From Liopterus haemorrhoidalis (lineage: Eukaryota; Arthropoda; Insecta; Coleoptera; Dytiscidae): a DNA stretch of 64,000 nucleotides. Every line of letters begins with the position of its first letter. The first letter of the stretch is position 1. A program made the translations under genes and the position numbers. The stretch is from contig OZ020611.1 in assembly GCA_963971575.1 (NCBI GenBank), forward strand, positions 226,416,260 to 226,480,259. The letters run 5' to 3'. The notes under the pieces were generated by a model that ran no database searches, was not told where the DNA came from, and saw nothing but the letters and a program-made list of their open reading frames with translations. Positions 22,236-33,167 of this stretch are shown piece after piece.

Positions 22236-23162
22236 TTATTTATGTTTCTAAATATGTGCAGTATTTATTATATACAGCAAGGTTCATCAAGATTTTTAAA
22301 AATTACGCCTATAGCTTCCATTGGTTGTTTTAAGTCATATGCTCCGCCCCTGTGGTTTCGTATACAAGACACAGAATGAAAGTATAATTCCAACAATTAC
22401 AACTGGTTATTAACTTTACGCTCTTAAAAATTAAATGCAACATTAGCCAAAATATAACTAGATAATATATCAAATATATATGACAAAATAATTTAAACAA
22501 AATAAAAATGAAAAATAAACAAAAATAAAACTATCCCCTCTGCCCGGGAGCGAATCCTAGTTTGCTGCGTAGCAAGCGAGTAAGTTAACCATTAGACCAG
22601 GATACGCCTTCTAGTATAGTGTGTTACATAACTATAACTTTTATACATCGTCAACAAAAAAACACAAAAAATGCGTTATTTTCCGAAAACATAATCTGAT
22701 TAAAAATTCCTGTTGTACTATTCCAGTTCACTACAATGTACATTACTTAGATTTTTTTCAGATTTTTAGTTTAAACCATCTGGGCTACAGGTTGTGGCAC
22801 ATTTTTTTTTGCACAATTTTTGCAAAAATTGCGTCAAATTAATTTATTTTGCAAAAATAAAATTTTAATCGTTAATCCACGTACTAAGGGCTTTCATTAG
22901 ATACCCTACTAAGAATTTTAAAAAAATATTCAATTTTTTTCAATGAGCAGATATTTGTTTATATATTTACGGGGATATGTTTTTTAGATGGTTTAGTATT
23001 TTTCCTATGTGCGGGTCAAAGAGTTGTATAAGCATGCCAAATTTCAACTCTTTAGGTTTAGCCGTTTGGCTACAATTTTTACCGAACAGACAGACAGACA
23101 GACAGACAGACAGACTACAAAATGACGGTGTAAAGGTTTTTTAGTCATACCTACAAAACCCT
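22236..23162 (-). mobile_element. F1 copy with tRNA-like cassette, 3'-truncated
   Basis: The 5' end is at the right: CATACCTACAAAACCCT (to ~23162), then (GACA)n at 23088-23115. The body is collinear with the 7.3 kb copy, including the GGAGCATATG-type and GCTTCCATTGGTTG blocks. The terminal hairpin end is missing at the left. The cassette lies at 22531-22610. Confidence 0.65.
22531..22610 (-). repeat. tRNA-like cassette in F1
   Basis: On the - strand: GGCGTATCC, box A-like TGGTCTAATGGTTAA, a hairpin TTGCT/AGCAA, and box B-like GGATTCGCTCCC. Closely related to the 7660 cassette and in the same slot of the element. Confidence 0.45.
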
Positions 23163-23530
23163 AAAAAAGGATGTAATACTGACCATATTACTCCTGAATG
23201 TACACAGATTGAAAATATAGTCATAAATCCTGGTAACAAATGACATCACTATGGAATTGTCTAATTTCGATATTTTTTAACAGGTAATTAACTTAATTCC
23301 ACATACTACCATAACTGCCATTATATTCATTCCCGTACAGGGTGCGCGCGCAGGCTGTGTGAGAAAATTCATTCTCGTACCGCTGGCACGCGTTCCTGTC
23401 TTTATATAATATTTACGTTGTATTTTCTTGATTAGATTTTTTTATTTACTGGTAAACGGTAATCGGAAGAAATATATAATATTATAACACACGCAGAATG
23501 CACATTCCATGCTCAAATAAATTACTTCAT
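23163..23530. other. No gene recognised
   Basis: No motif found apart from a short GCGCGCGC-like patch at 23343-23352. Confidence 0.35.
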
Positions 23531-23533
23531 TTG

Positions 23534-23745
23534 AAGCGATAAAGACAGTTGCGATAAATATCGCTGCGGTTTATTTTATTACGATAAATATCACTACGAA
23601 AAAAACCGTTATTATCTAGTTCTATCATAAGTATAACCAAAGTAAATATCGCTACGATAAAAATCTTTACGATAAATATCTCCACTTTAAATATATCCAC
23701 GATAAAAAAGCCACAATGCAAATGTTCACCACAAATATCACTATG
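23534..23745 (-). repeat. Imperfect minisatellite, ~18 bp unit
   Basis: About ten degenerate copies of a unit like ACGATAAATATCNCTACG. In one reading frame on the - strand this yields a short repetitive FIVKIFIVAIF-type peptide, which is a by-product rather than a gene. Confidence 0.65.
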
Positions 23746-23799
23746 AAGAAGATTGAAGTAACATTTAACCAGCTAACAGACATTAATGCGTAATGTATA

Positions 23800-24497
23800 A
23801 ACGTAAATCACGTTAGATATATGCTACCTAAACTCAGCAAATCTTGTTTTATATTAAAAAAAACTTAAAGATATGGTTTCTTCCGATATACTTAGAACTG
23901 CTTACTGCGGAACTTTTCACGCAACAATGAGCTATGGCATTTTGTGTTGGGGAAGTTCCTCTGAATCCTCAAAGGTTTTTGTACTTCAGAAACGTGCTAT
24001 ACGCATAATAGCTGGTGCCCCCTTTAGATCATCTTGCAGATCCCTTTTTCCTGTTTTGTCCATATTAACTCTTCCATCTGTTTATATATTAGAAGCCGTA
24101 ATGTTTGTTAAAAATAATCCGCACCTTTTCGCTACCAATTCTGACTTTCATTCTTATAATACCCGCAGTAAAAACTCAATTGTATGTCCCTCTCATAGCT
24201 CTGCACTGTACAGTAAAAGTCCTCACTACATGGCTTTAACAGTCCAGTAGAGCATTTAAATTTAAATTTAGAAATTTTTTACAATCAAACTGTTTTTATA
24301 GCATACAGGAATATTTACACCATAAGGGCTAATACTTAATTATGTAATCTCCTATCTGTATTATATGTTAAATTTATTTGTATTGTTTAACTCATGTGGT
24401 TTCAATTTTATATTATATGTGTCATCTGGACTAAACCACAACATTTCTGTAATGTGTTATTGGTTGAATAAATTTATTATTATTATTATTATTATTA
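23800..24497 (+). pseudogene. Non-LTR RT C-terminal fragment with (TTA)n tail
   Basis: RYMLPKLSKSCFILKK, then after a one-base slip in an A run DILRTAYCGTFHATMSYGIL, LQKRAIRIIAGAP and HSYNTRSKN mark the post-RT C-terminal region of a CR1/jockey-type protein. A frameshift near 24200 breaks the end. The 3' UTR reaches a (TTA)n tail at 24471-24497. The RT palm is absent (5' truncation). Confidence 0.75.
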
Positions 24498-25219
24498 AAA
24501 CCTAGTAATATAACCGATTATTTCATTTTAATATATAATCTCTGCCATAAATTACCACGCACTCTACTTTCTAAACTACTAAGTTAAATGCCCAATATTC
24601 AAACAATGGACAGGTACTTAAATATGCAATATTGCCAATGAAATAGTTCCTAAATAGAATATTATTACCATTCGATTGGTTACATTTAATCATAACCTTA
24701 AAATGAAATATATTCGACAGTCAAACATAAGGGTGTCCGCACTTGTGGACCTAATACAACATATGTACAAGTGGTATTATGTTGAACCCAGGAGACCTGT
24801 CAAAACCTATTTATTCCGCATACAATACGCATCGCTCGCTGGAACATATACCCCATAAACAGGAGACAGCCGGGGCAAAAACACGCTAGGCCGAGAGACC
24901 CCGGGGTTATACAGTACGTCCGAATTAGCCGGAGGAATACGGATAGATTATGGGGTGTTGACTCTACTCTATTTTGTATGATGACGTCATATAATAGTGC
25001 ATTCTTTTTTGATTAAATTTGGTAATTCTGAAAAAATAAATGATTTTTTTAAAAGAAATCATACCAATCAAGTCCATTATTGTAATTATTAAATAATTTG
25101 GAAAGCTGGATTGTAAAAATTCATTAACATCAAAAACCTTCGAAATTTTTTATCAAACGCTACCGTCAATATAGATTTTTGGAGGATAATAAAACAGCGT
25201 AACTTAAAATTTTTATGAC
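24498..25219. other. No gene recognised
   Basis: Unassigned DNA. Bases 24840-24910 are GC-richer, with a CCGGGGC...CCCCGGGG inverted pair. No ORF of note. Confidence 0.35.
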
Positions 25220-25668
25220 CAGGGATGGGAAGTCGAGAGTCGGGAGTCGGAAAAACTATCAACTCTCGACTTTTTGATTGAATTTTTATCAAGGATGAGA
25301 ACAAACCGAAAACGAAAACAAAATAACGATATTACCAGATTTTTTAAGCCACGGAAACTGGATCAACGTTTTTTTTTTTTTTTTCAAGAATGAAAATGAA
25401 ATTGAAAATATTCAGTACCGGTTTTAATCGGTTTTTCCATGTTCTCCAGTTTATAATTTGTTTAATACTACTCGTATTAAGAGATTAATGTGATGAGGCA
25501 GTAAATATTTTTTGTTTTTAAACATATCCATTTTTATCTCTTTCGGTATGCTCTGTTTATTATGTTTAAGCGGAACTAAATGGGTTTTTTATTTCCTCAA
25601 GTTGTAGCGAGCTCCGAGATTATTTCATATTTCATTTTGACAGCTAAAATCTAAATGTTAAAAGAAAA

Positions 25669-27184
25669 AATTGATGTGAAGTGTGAATTTTCACACATTT
25701 CAGGGTTTTGTATGTATTTAATAAGTGTAACAAGCAAATATAATACTGGATATCTAGGAATGTTCGTTCTATAATCATATTAAAATCAACAGTTTTTTTA
25801 TGATCATTTTTAATCGTTATTATTAGTAGTAGAGTACTCAGAGCTTCAATTTATTTTTTTTAAACCAAATTTAAATTATTTCCCTCAAATCCAAGCGTTT
25901 TCTTCTGCATTTGCTTCGTATTCAAGTCTTCCTTAGATTAATAAGAAATATATTGCACATTTCATTACTATAAATGATTTATACCTCTTTGATACCGTAA
26001 AAACGAAAATCAAAAGACTTCAAACAATAAGTTGAATCATAACGTAAAATTGTATAATAAAATAACTGAACACTACACTCTATAGCGTAGACTGTAGTGA
26101 GGAGAAAACTCGGTCCTTAGCTGTAAAAAAAAAAATATAATTATATTTTTAATTTCAGAAAGATACACACACTATATAAATAACAAATCTGAGTTTTGTT
26201 ATTCATAGCCATAAATACTAAAAATGCATAACATTATTAGCCATAATTTAGGCATGAATTAAAAAAAAAAAAAATTTTGTCAAAAACTTCATGTTCTTTT
26301 TCAATGTTCTCTTCAGCCTTAATTTTGCCCAAGTTAGGGAATGTTACATATTTACATGTTTCAACGTTGGCTATAACAACTGTGGTATTGTCAATAGCAA
26401 AGAACCCTGGTTATTTATGTTAATGTGCTATATTTATATTTTTTATACCTTCTAAGGGCTCATGAGGAAGAACAGTCTTTGTATTCTTACAATGACTGAT
26501 CATGGGCCTTTATCCAATGTACTAACTGTTATTATGTCTATTATTTGTAAAAAATCTTATTTTATTGTACCTTGGATATAAATAAACAAATTAAATTAAA
26601 ATAAACAAATTAAAATTAAATTAAAATTAACAAATTAAAAAAATTAAAAAATTAAATTAAAAACACAAAAACTGCCATATTTTTCAAAAACGCTTCAATC
26701 ACCAAAACTTCTTCTCATACGTTTCCCGCTTAGATCAATGTAAATAATTTTTTTAAACTACTTTTCGTTCCTTAACGTCCTTTTCTACGTCCTAAGAACT
26801 TTCTTTTGACACCACAAAATATTTTTTTTATCAACGACAAAAAAACAGCATTTTTCGAAAAACTAATCTAATCAAAAATTCCTGTTGAACTATTCAGGTT
26901 CCCATCAATGTTCATCATGCAGATTTTTTCAAATTTTTAGATCAAACCCTCTGAGAGTTGGGGTAGAGGACTAAAATTTTTTGACATATTTTTGGCAAAA
27001 ATACCATAAAAAAAATATTTTTCAAAAATAAAAAATTGCTTGTTTATCCTCGCATTAATAGTTTTCCTATATGTGGATAAAACAGATGTACATTCATGCC
27101 AAATTTCAACTTTCTATGTTAAGCCGTTTGGCTACAATTTCTACCGTACAGACAGACAGATGTAGGTGGTACCTACAAAGCCCT
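25669..27184 (-). mobile_element. F1b element carrying a retroposon insertion
   Basis: The terminal hairpin and subterminal repeat are at the left (GTGTGAATTTTCACAC, CAGGGTTTTGTATGTA); the 5' end is at the right (TACCTACAAAGCCCT preceded by GACAGACAGA). The body is collinear with 53245-54529. An A-rich tailed segment at 26291-26665 interrupts it. Confidence 0.65.
26291..26665 (+). repeat. Retroposed 3' end with AATTAAAATAAAC-type tail
   Basis: It splits the F1b block TTTTGTCAAAAAC | AAAAACACAAAAACTGC. The segment ends GGATATAAATAAACAAATT followed by ~90 bp of AATTAAA/ATAAAC units, as in a 3' UTR with a tandem tail. The source element is not recognised. Confidence 0.5.
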
Positions 27185-27504
27185 AAAAAGTGACATATTA
27201 TGAAAAATGAAATATATTAAATAAACATTTTTTTTTTAAACTAATATATTCAAAAATTTGTATTAAGAATGACATAAAAACTCAATTGCAATGAAAATGA
27301 CATTGTATAATAACAGTTCACTCTTACCTAAAATATTTAATGTAAGAGTGAAAGGAACCGGGAATCGGACTTGGGAGTCTGGAGTCGGGAATAGTGGTTT
27401 TTTTTTCTGCCGACTTCCCATCCCTGCTGAAACTGTCACCGAATGTAATAATTATAATTATTCGTTCCTAAATATGTAATTGGTTCAAATTTATTTTGTA
27501 ATGT

Positions 27505-28980
27505 GTAAGGGTGCGCACAACCGTATGTTTTCTTATACAAAACTAACAATCTGAAATAAAATTAGTAACAATCTATAGGTACATCAAAATTTGCAGCGAA
27601 TTTTCATCTATCTAATAGGATATTTTTAATTGTAAAAAGAATTGTCATGTAATTGTAAATAAAACCAGTGGCGAAAGGAAACCTCCGCTAGACTTGCCCT
27701 CCCATAAAAAAAATATTTAAAAAAAAATGTAAACTAAAAAAAAAAAAAAATTTTAAATATTTAGATAAATCTTCAAAAATACATCAAATTATGTTCTATA
27801 CAAATTTTTGTCCAAGGCTTGCTTTACTAGTTACGAATTAATTATCATGACCATGGAAACGTTATAAGTATGAAAAAATTGAGACTTGGAAAAATTTTAA
27901 ATAATTTTACAAAAAAATTTCAAAAGTTTTCGTTTTATCAAAAAACGTCTCAAATAAAAGTTATTAGTTATTGCATTTATAGTAACTTTTGTTCAATAAA
28001 TTTTTTCGAAATATTTTTCTGTTGCTAAATATTCGCAAAAATATTAAAATCGACACGAGTAAACTCCCATTTCTAGTCAACCGATTGTCATAAAAAACAA
28101 TAGGGTTCTTCCCATTTAATAGGAGAATTTTTTAGTACCAGAACGAACTCTTTAAGTTAAACCGTTTTTGAGTTATCGTGTATACACACAGACAGACACA
28201 CACACACACACACACACATACGGACGGTACTTCGAAAATAGGTTTTTTGGATTCCCTGGACCATGAAACGTGGTCATCCGTCAAAATCTCGACATCGAAA
28301 ATTTTCGCGATTACAATACTTGCCCCTTATATATTAAGGTCGGGCAAGTAAAAATTGCATTTAAGACGCCATCTTGTAAACCATTCCACACATATTTGTG
28401 TCCCATGCGGCAAATTGTAGCAAAAGCTTAATTCTACAAATATGTTTTTAGACATTTTGTTCTATTCTGAAAACTATTTATAGTTATTGTAGTTGGTATT
28501 CTTCTTTTGCCGCCATCTCGAATCTGCCGCGGTTCTCAATATAGGCGATGCGGGTAAAAATGATTTATTTCTTGTAAAGAATACGTGTACCAAGTGGCGT
28601 TTCATTGTCATCAAGTACAATATTTTTCGACGAAGGTTCTAAACAATAACCAATCATGTCAAAAAATTTTTTTAACGTATTATTTGAACATTTCTACACA
28701 AACCTATGGTATATAAATAGAAGAGTTATTTGAAACCCACAAATATATTCATAAAATTACAGAACATTGTTGTGTGATACCTATTATTAAGTTATTGAGC
28801 AATAGCATTTTTATAATAATTTTTTCTACAATCAAAAATATCTATTCGATAGATAAAAACTCGGTGCAAAATATATATATATATATACATATATTGTCAC
28901 TAATTTTATTTCAGATTAGTTGTTAGTTTTATATGAGACTAATAATCTCTGGAGGTTATACGTAGCGTTAAGACTATTAT
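27505..28980. mobile_element. TIR element F4, interrupted by F2
   Basis: Left end CTTATACAAAACTAACAATC, TGAAATAAAATTAGT; right end is a near-complement (ATTTTATTTCAGATTAGTTG, TTAGTTTTATATGAGA). The part outside the F2 insertion (27665-28349) is collinear with 30805-31370 (GACGCCATCTTGTAAACCA, ATGCGGCAAATTGTA). Non-coding. Confidence 0.6.
27665..28349 (-). mobile_element. HINE-like element F2 inserted in F4
   Basis: Bounded by CCAGTGGCGAAAGGAAACC (27665) and CGGGCAAGT (to 28349), with the GACACACACA microsatellite at 28190-28218 near the 5' (right) end. The F4 copy at 30.96 kb lacks it and gives the empty site (TGTAAATAAGCAAATTGCAT). Flanked by A runs, i.e. T runs on the element's own strand. 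Confidence 0.7.
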
Positions 28981-29039
28981 TGTTTACTTATTTATATTTA
29001 CTGACTAATAAAAGAAGCATATAAAATAGTGTTTCAAAT

Positions 29040-29255
29040 CAGAGCCGCAGTAAGGGGGGCACGGAAGGGCCGACGGCCCTGGGCCACGTCGGAAAGGGGC
29101 GCTGACGCCTTTTGTAGGGGGCGCAAATTATGGGTGACAATCTTGGATTTGCTCATCACTTGTATTTTAGGTGGTGAGGACCTTTTTTTTTATTTGCCAA
29201 GGGCACCAAAAACATTGCTCTGCCTCTACCCCAAGTTTTCCTTAGTGCGGCTCTG
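29040..29255 (+). mobile_element. hAT-like MITE, 216 bp, TSD TTTCAAAT
   Basis: The ends CAGAGCCGCAGTAAGG and CCTTAGTGCGGCTCTG match except for one base. Identical 8 bp duplications TTTCAAAT lie at 29032-29039 and 29256-29263. The interior has a TTTGCTCATCACTTGTATTT ... GTGAGGACC unit as in the other hAT-like copies. Confidence 0.9.
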
Positions 29256-29429
29256 TTTCAAATATTAAAAGTATATTATTTTTATTCCAATTTGTTCCTA
29301 AAACATAGTGGTTTCATTTCAACTAACCTTTGAATTTTTAAATAAATCGTCATTACTTTTGTCTAATCCTAGAAAAATCCTGGGATAGCTTTTTAAAAAT
29401 CTCGGGATCAAAAAAAGACTGGATCGTAT

Positions 29430-29700
29430 TCCTTACTCCTGACTTAGATAACATAAACATAATAAGAAAATTCAAATAGAAAAAATTAAGGACTTAAGCA
29501 TCTATGAATGTTAGGGTCTCTTAACAAAAGTCAAGATATCCCTAAATTTTCTATGAATCATGCAATTTCCAAACATAAACACAATAATCCCCCGCTTTGA
29601 GTAAATCCACTTCATATACCCTCCTTGCCACCTGTCTCTGCGGTCCACATCACATATGGTCCCTGCTGCATAATTGCCAACCCCAAATGATTTAGCCATA
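29430..29700. repeat. Dispersed repeat F6
   Basis: TTAGGGTCTCTTAACAAAAG, TCAAGATATCCCTA and TACCCTCCTTGC recur in order at 54725-54835. No coding evidence. Confidence 0.5.
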
Positions 29701-29701
29701 T

Positions 29702-30092
29702 TGTAAAGTGCTTAGCGAGTACAGCGCACTGCAAAGTTCATGCCACTTATTTTTGTACTTATTCGCTGGTGTGGATTGACGCGCATGTTGCCATGGAATA
29801 GGTTAGTTTTAACTTGAATAGCTAATGTTTTCTAGGTGTTTTATTTGTTAAAGGGTTGAAATTAAAATTTAATATTAAGTTACAGTTGTGTGATTGATGT
29901 GAATAGAAAAATATTTAATTTGGTGGCAGAAGTGGGATTTAATTTCATTCATTACAGTTTTATGGGCTGTGGAAGTTAATGATCATTATGAAAGAAACTA
30001 ATATGTTTAAGGCTGGGTTTCGTGGTCAAATTAATACAAACATCAGGGATTTTTTGGTATTAAGTGCGTACAAAAGTAGCTTTTTAGAATTC
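29702..30092 (+). other. Candidate LTR end with primer-binding-site-like motif
   Basis: TGGTGGCAGAAGTGGGAT at 29931-29948 resembles the sequence after the 5' LTR of many Ty3/gypsy elements. Bases 29702-29928 (starting TGTAAAGTGCTTAGCG) would be the LTR, and a short ATG-started frame (29989-30088) follows before F1 sequence begins. No canonical CA end and no second LTR, so this is tentative. Confidence 0.3.
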
Positions 30093-30600
30093 TATAGGTA
30101 TGACCACTAAAAACCTTTATACCGTCACTCATGTGTCTGTCTGTCGGTTCGGTAGAAATTGAAACTAGACGGCTTAACATAGAAAGTTAAAATTTGGCAT
30201 GCTTGTACAACTCTTTGATCCATATATAGGAAAAATACCGAGAGTTCAAAAAAACACATCCCGACATAAATATAAATAAATAGGCATTTATAAAAAAATA
30301 TATTTTTTTACATTTTGATATATCAAATGAAAACTGGATGCGTGGATCAGCAAGCAAATATTTATTTTTGAAAAATCATTTTTTTTTATGGGTTTTTTGC
30401 TAAATATATGTCTAAAACTTTTTGTCCCCCACCTTATCTCCTAGAGAGGTTAATCTGAAAAGATCTCCATAAAAAACATTGATGAGATCCAGAATTGTAC
30501 TATAGGAATTTTAGATCAGATTAGTTTTTCGACATAGGTCGATTTTTAGATGTCGATAAAAACAATATTAAAAAAAAAAATTTTGTGTGGTATCAACTGT
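30093..30600 (+). mobile_element. F1 fragment (5' half)
   Basis: Degenerate start TATAGGTATGACC, a short GTCTGTCTGTC and collinear F1 blocks (TTTGGCATGCTTGTACAACT, CTTTGATCCATATATAGG). The 3' half is missing. Confidence 0.55.
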
Positions 30601-30619
30601 GTTGGAAAGGATACATTTA

Positions 30620-30760
30620 AAAAAAATTCTAGATACAGATACCTAAGAAAAATTGTATCTAGATGCAGATACAGATACAGAATTATAAAAAATATCTAGA
30701 TACAGATACATGCCAAAAATGTTTGTATCTAGATACAGCTAGATACTTTTGAAAAAGAAC
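30620..30760. repeat. TATCTAGATACAGATACA-type minisatellite
   Basis: Several copies of GTATCTAGATACAGATACA variants in both orientations (each unit is nearly palindromic). Similar sequence occurs at the ends of some hAT elements; boundaries here are unclear. Confidence 0.55.
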
Positions 30761-30804
30761 TGAAAAATGAAAATACTACAATTTTTACCAAACAAACAGT
30801 GCAT

Positions 30805-31370
30805 ATTAAGGCGGCGCACAACCCTATAGTCCTCAATAGTTTCTTATACAAAACTAATAATCGGAAATAAAATTAATAACAATCTATATATCAAAATTTG
30901 CAGCGAATTTTTATCTATCTAATAGGATATTTTTAATTGTAGAAAAAACTATTAGGTAGTTGTAAATAAGCAAATTGCATTATAGACGCCATCTTGTAAA
31001 CCAATCGACGTATATTTACGTACGATGCGGCAAATTGTACCTAAAGCTTCAATCTACAAATATGATTGTAGCTATTTTGTTGTATTGTGAAAATTACTTA
31101 TAGTTATTGTACTTGGTAATCTATTTTTGCCGCTCTCTTGAATCTGCTGCGGTTTTCAAAATTGGTGTTGCGGGTAAAAATGATTTATTTTTCGTGAAGA
31201 ATACTTGTACCAAGTGGCATTTTATTATCTTTAAGTATAATATTTTTCGACGAAGGCCCTAAACTATAAGTAATCAAGGCGAAAAAAAAATTGACGTATT
31301 ATTTGAACATTTCTACATAAAACTATATAAATATAAAAGTTACTCCGGGGGTTATACGCAGCCTTAATCA
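30805..31370. mobile_element. F4 copy without F2 insertion
   Basis: Starts GGCGCACAACCCTATAG and TTCTTATACAAAACTAATAA, ends TACTCCGGGGGTTATACGCA. Collinear with the outer parts of 27505-28980 but shorter at the right. Confidence 0.6.
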
Positions 31371-31559
31371 GTATTATACAGGCTGTTTAAAAATGACCGT
31401 GACGTCACAAAAAGCCCACTAAATTCAAGGTAAAACACTATTCTATGGAATAAATTTGTACTAAATAACGTATGTATTATGTTAGCCATATGTGCTAACA
31501 TAGTCAATAATAATATTTTCAATAAAAAAGCTAAACAATGGGTTCTATATACAAGTCTA

Positions 31560-31945
31560 CAAGTATGAAATGCGGATTTTTTTTTTTTTAATAAAACACA
31601 TTAAACTCAAAAGAACAGTAAAAGTTTATTTATTCAAAGTATGCTCCATTAGAATTTATACATTTTTCCCATCTTTCAGGCAATTTGTGAATACTTCGCC
31701 AGTAGAACTCTTCCCCTTTCCCCGCAAACCATTCATCTAGCCATTCTTTCACATTTTCATATGAACAAAAGTGCTGCTCGGCAAGTGCGTGACCCATCGA
31801 TGCGAACAAGTGGTAATCTGAAGGGGCTAAGTCTGGTGAGTAAGCGGCATGGGGTAGCACTTCCCACTTGAGTGCCTCCAATGTGTTGCAAACTGCTTTT
31901 GCCTTATGTGATGGAACGTTATCGTGAAGAAAGATTACGTTGTGT
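31560..31945 (-). pseudogene. Mos1-type mariner, 3' fragment
   Basis: The left TIR is CAAGTATGAAATGCGGATTT at 31560 (after TA). The transposase C-terminus is read from about 31945 down: KVIFL/VIFLHDNVPSHKA, SPDLAPSDYHLFASM (34-residue spacing between the two Asp) and WLDEWFAGK...ERWEKC, ending at TAA 31630. It keeps the C-terminal residues lost in the 17.8 kb copy but lacks everything upstream, including the first catalytic Asp. Confidence 0.85.
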
Positions 31946-31962
31946 GATCCATAGATCACACA
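31941..31962. repeat. Perfect hairpin at the mariner breakpoint
   Basis: TGTGTGATC-CATA-GATCACACA, 9 bp stem and 4-nt loop, sits exactly where mariner homology stops. Confidence 0.7.
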
Positions 31963-32160
31963 ATATTGATCAATGATCCATAGTGATTTTAACCGGAATA
32001 GTAGGTACGCTCGAATGTTTTTATCAGATTATATTTTTAAACGATATCGATTTTTATGTATTTTCCTTTGATGCTAAATTAATGAGAAAATATATATTTT
32101 TTAAAATCTTTTTATTTCGGTTTTTGCTAACATATGAAAGATGTATACAAAAAAAAAAAT

Positions 32161-32714
32161 ATATGAAGTGTGATTTTTCACAGATTTCAGGGTTTTGTAT
32201 GTATTAAAAAAGATGATATCACACAATAAATTTTAATTTTTTTTTTTATCGACCTAAAAAAATCTGATCTAATCAAAAATTCCTGTCGCTGTCAGCTATT
32301 CCGGTTCCTATCAATGTTCATTGTGGGGATTTTTTTAAAGATTTTTAGTTCAACCCCTCTGGGAGACAGGGTGGGAACAAAAGTTTTTTGACATATTTTT
32401 GGCAAAAATCCCATAAAAAAATTGATTTTTCAAAAACAAAAATTTGCTTGTTGATCCACGTATTAAGAGGTTTGATTTGATATGCCATTCAAAATTTTAA
32501 AAAATATTTATTTTTACATATTTGTTTATATTTATCTCGGGATGTGTTTTTTTGAACTCTTTTATTTCCTATATGTGAGTCAAAAAGTTGTATAAGCATA
32601 CCAAATTTCAACTATCTATGTTAAGCCGTTTGGCTACAATTTCTATCATACAGACAGACAGACACATGAGTGACGTTATAAGGGTTTCTTGGTGGTCATA
32701 CCTACAAAATCATA
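32161..32714 (-). mobile_element. F1b copy, internally deleted
   Basis: Both ends are present: GAAGTGTGATTTTTCACAGA with CAGGGTTTTGTATGTA at the left, and (GACA)n at 32649-32668 with CATACCTACAAAATC at the right. The body is about half the length of the 53 kb copy. Confidence 0.6.
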
Positions 32715-33167
32715 AAAAACATAGAAATACAGCCACATAGCAGAACAAGATGGGAATTTGAAGAAAGAAAATTCTGCAAATCATTTAACGTTTTAGCAAA
32801 CCAAATTAAAACCTATCTCCCCCTCCCCCCTGTTAACTTATGGTATTTTGCGGGACACGCGAAATGACGTCATCAATCATAACACTAATGAAAAAGTAAT
32901 TTGTTACTGAAGTTGAATGTCTGAGCTGATGAGCGCTAGTTTGAGATTAATTATTATTTTGATGGCTGATGATGCGTGTTTGACTTTTTAAAAGTCTTTC
33001 ATGTAATGGTGAACACATCGTTAATTTGTTTTAAAATGTTTGTTTAACACATTTCTGGAATTGGGGCGTAAAGAATACGATACATTTTTAATATTTCCTG
33101 GTTTTCTACAAAGTGTTTTAAAGAAGAATAGTTACCGGATAATGGATTGTTGAGTGGCAGTATAAGA
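32715..33167. other. No gene recognised
   Basis: AT-rich sequence with no repeat or coding signal that I can support. Confidence 0.35.

Larger units (their letters stand above)
25220..27426. mobile_element. TIR element with CAGGGATGGGAAGTCG ends and a nested F1b
   Basis: A perfect 16 bp inverted pair (25220-25235 and 27411-27426) bounds 2.2 kb. GGAGTCGG/CGACTCTC motifs recur just inside both ends. hAT-like by its CAGGG start, but I find no 8 bp duplication. Most of the interior is the F1b copy at 25669-27184. Confidence 0.6.
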
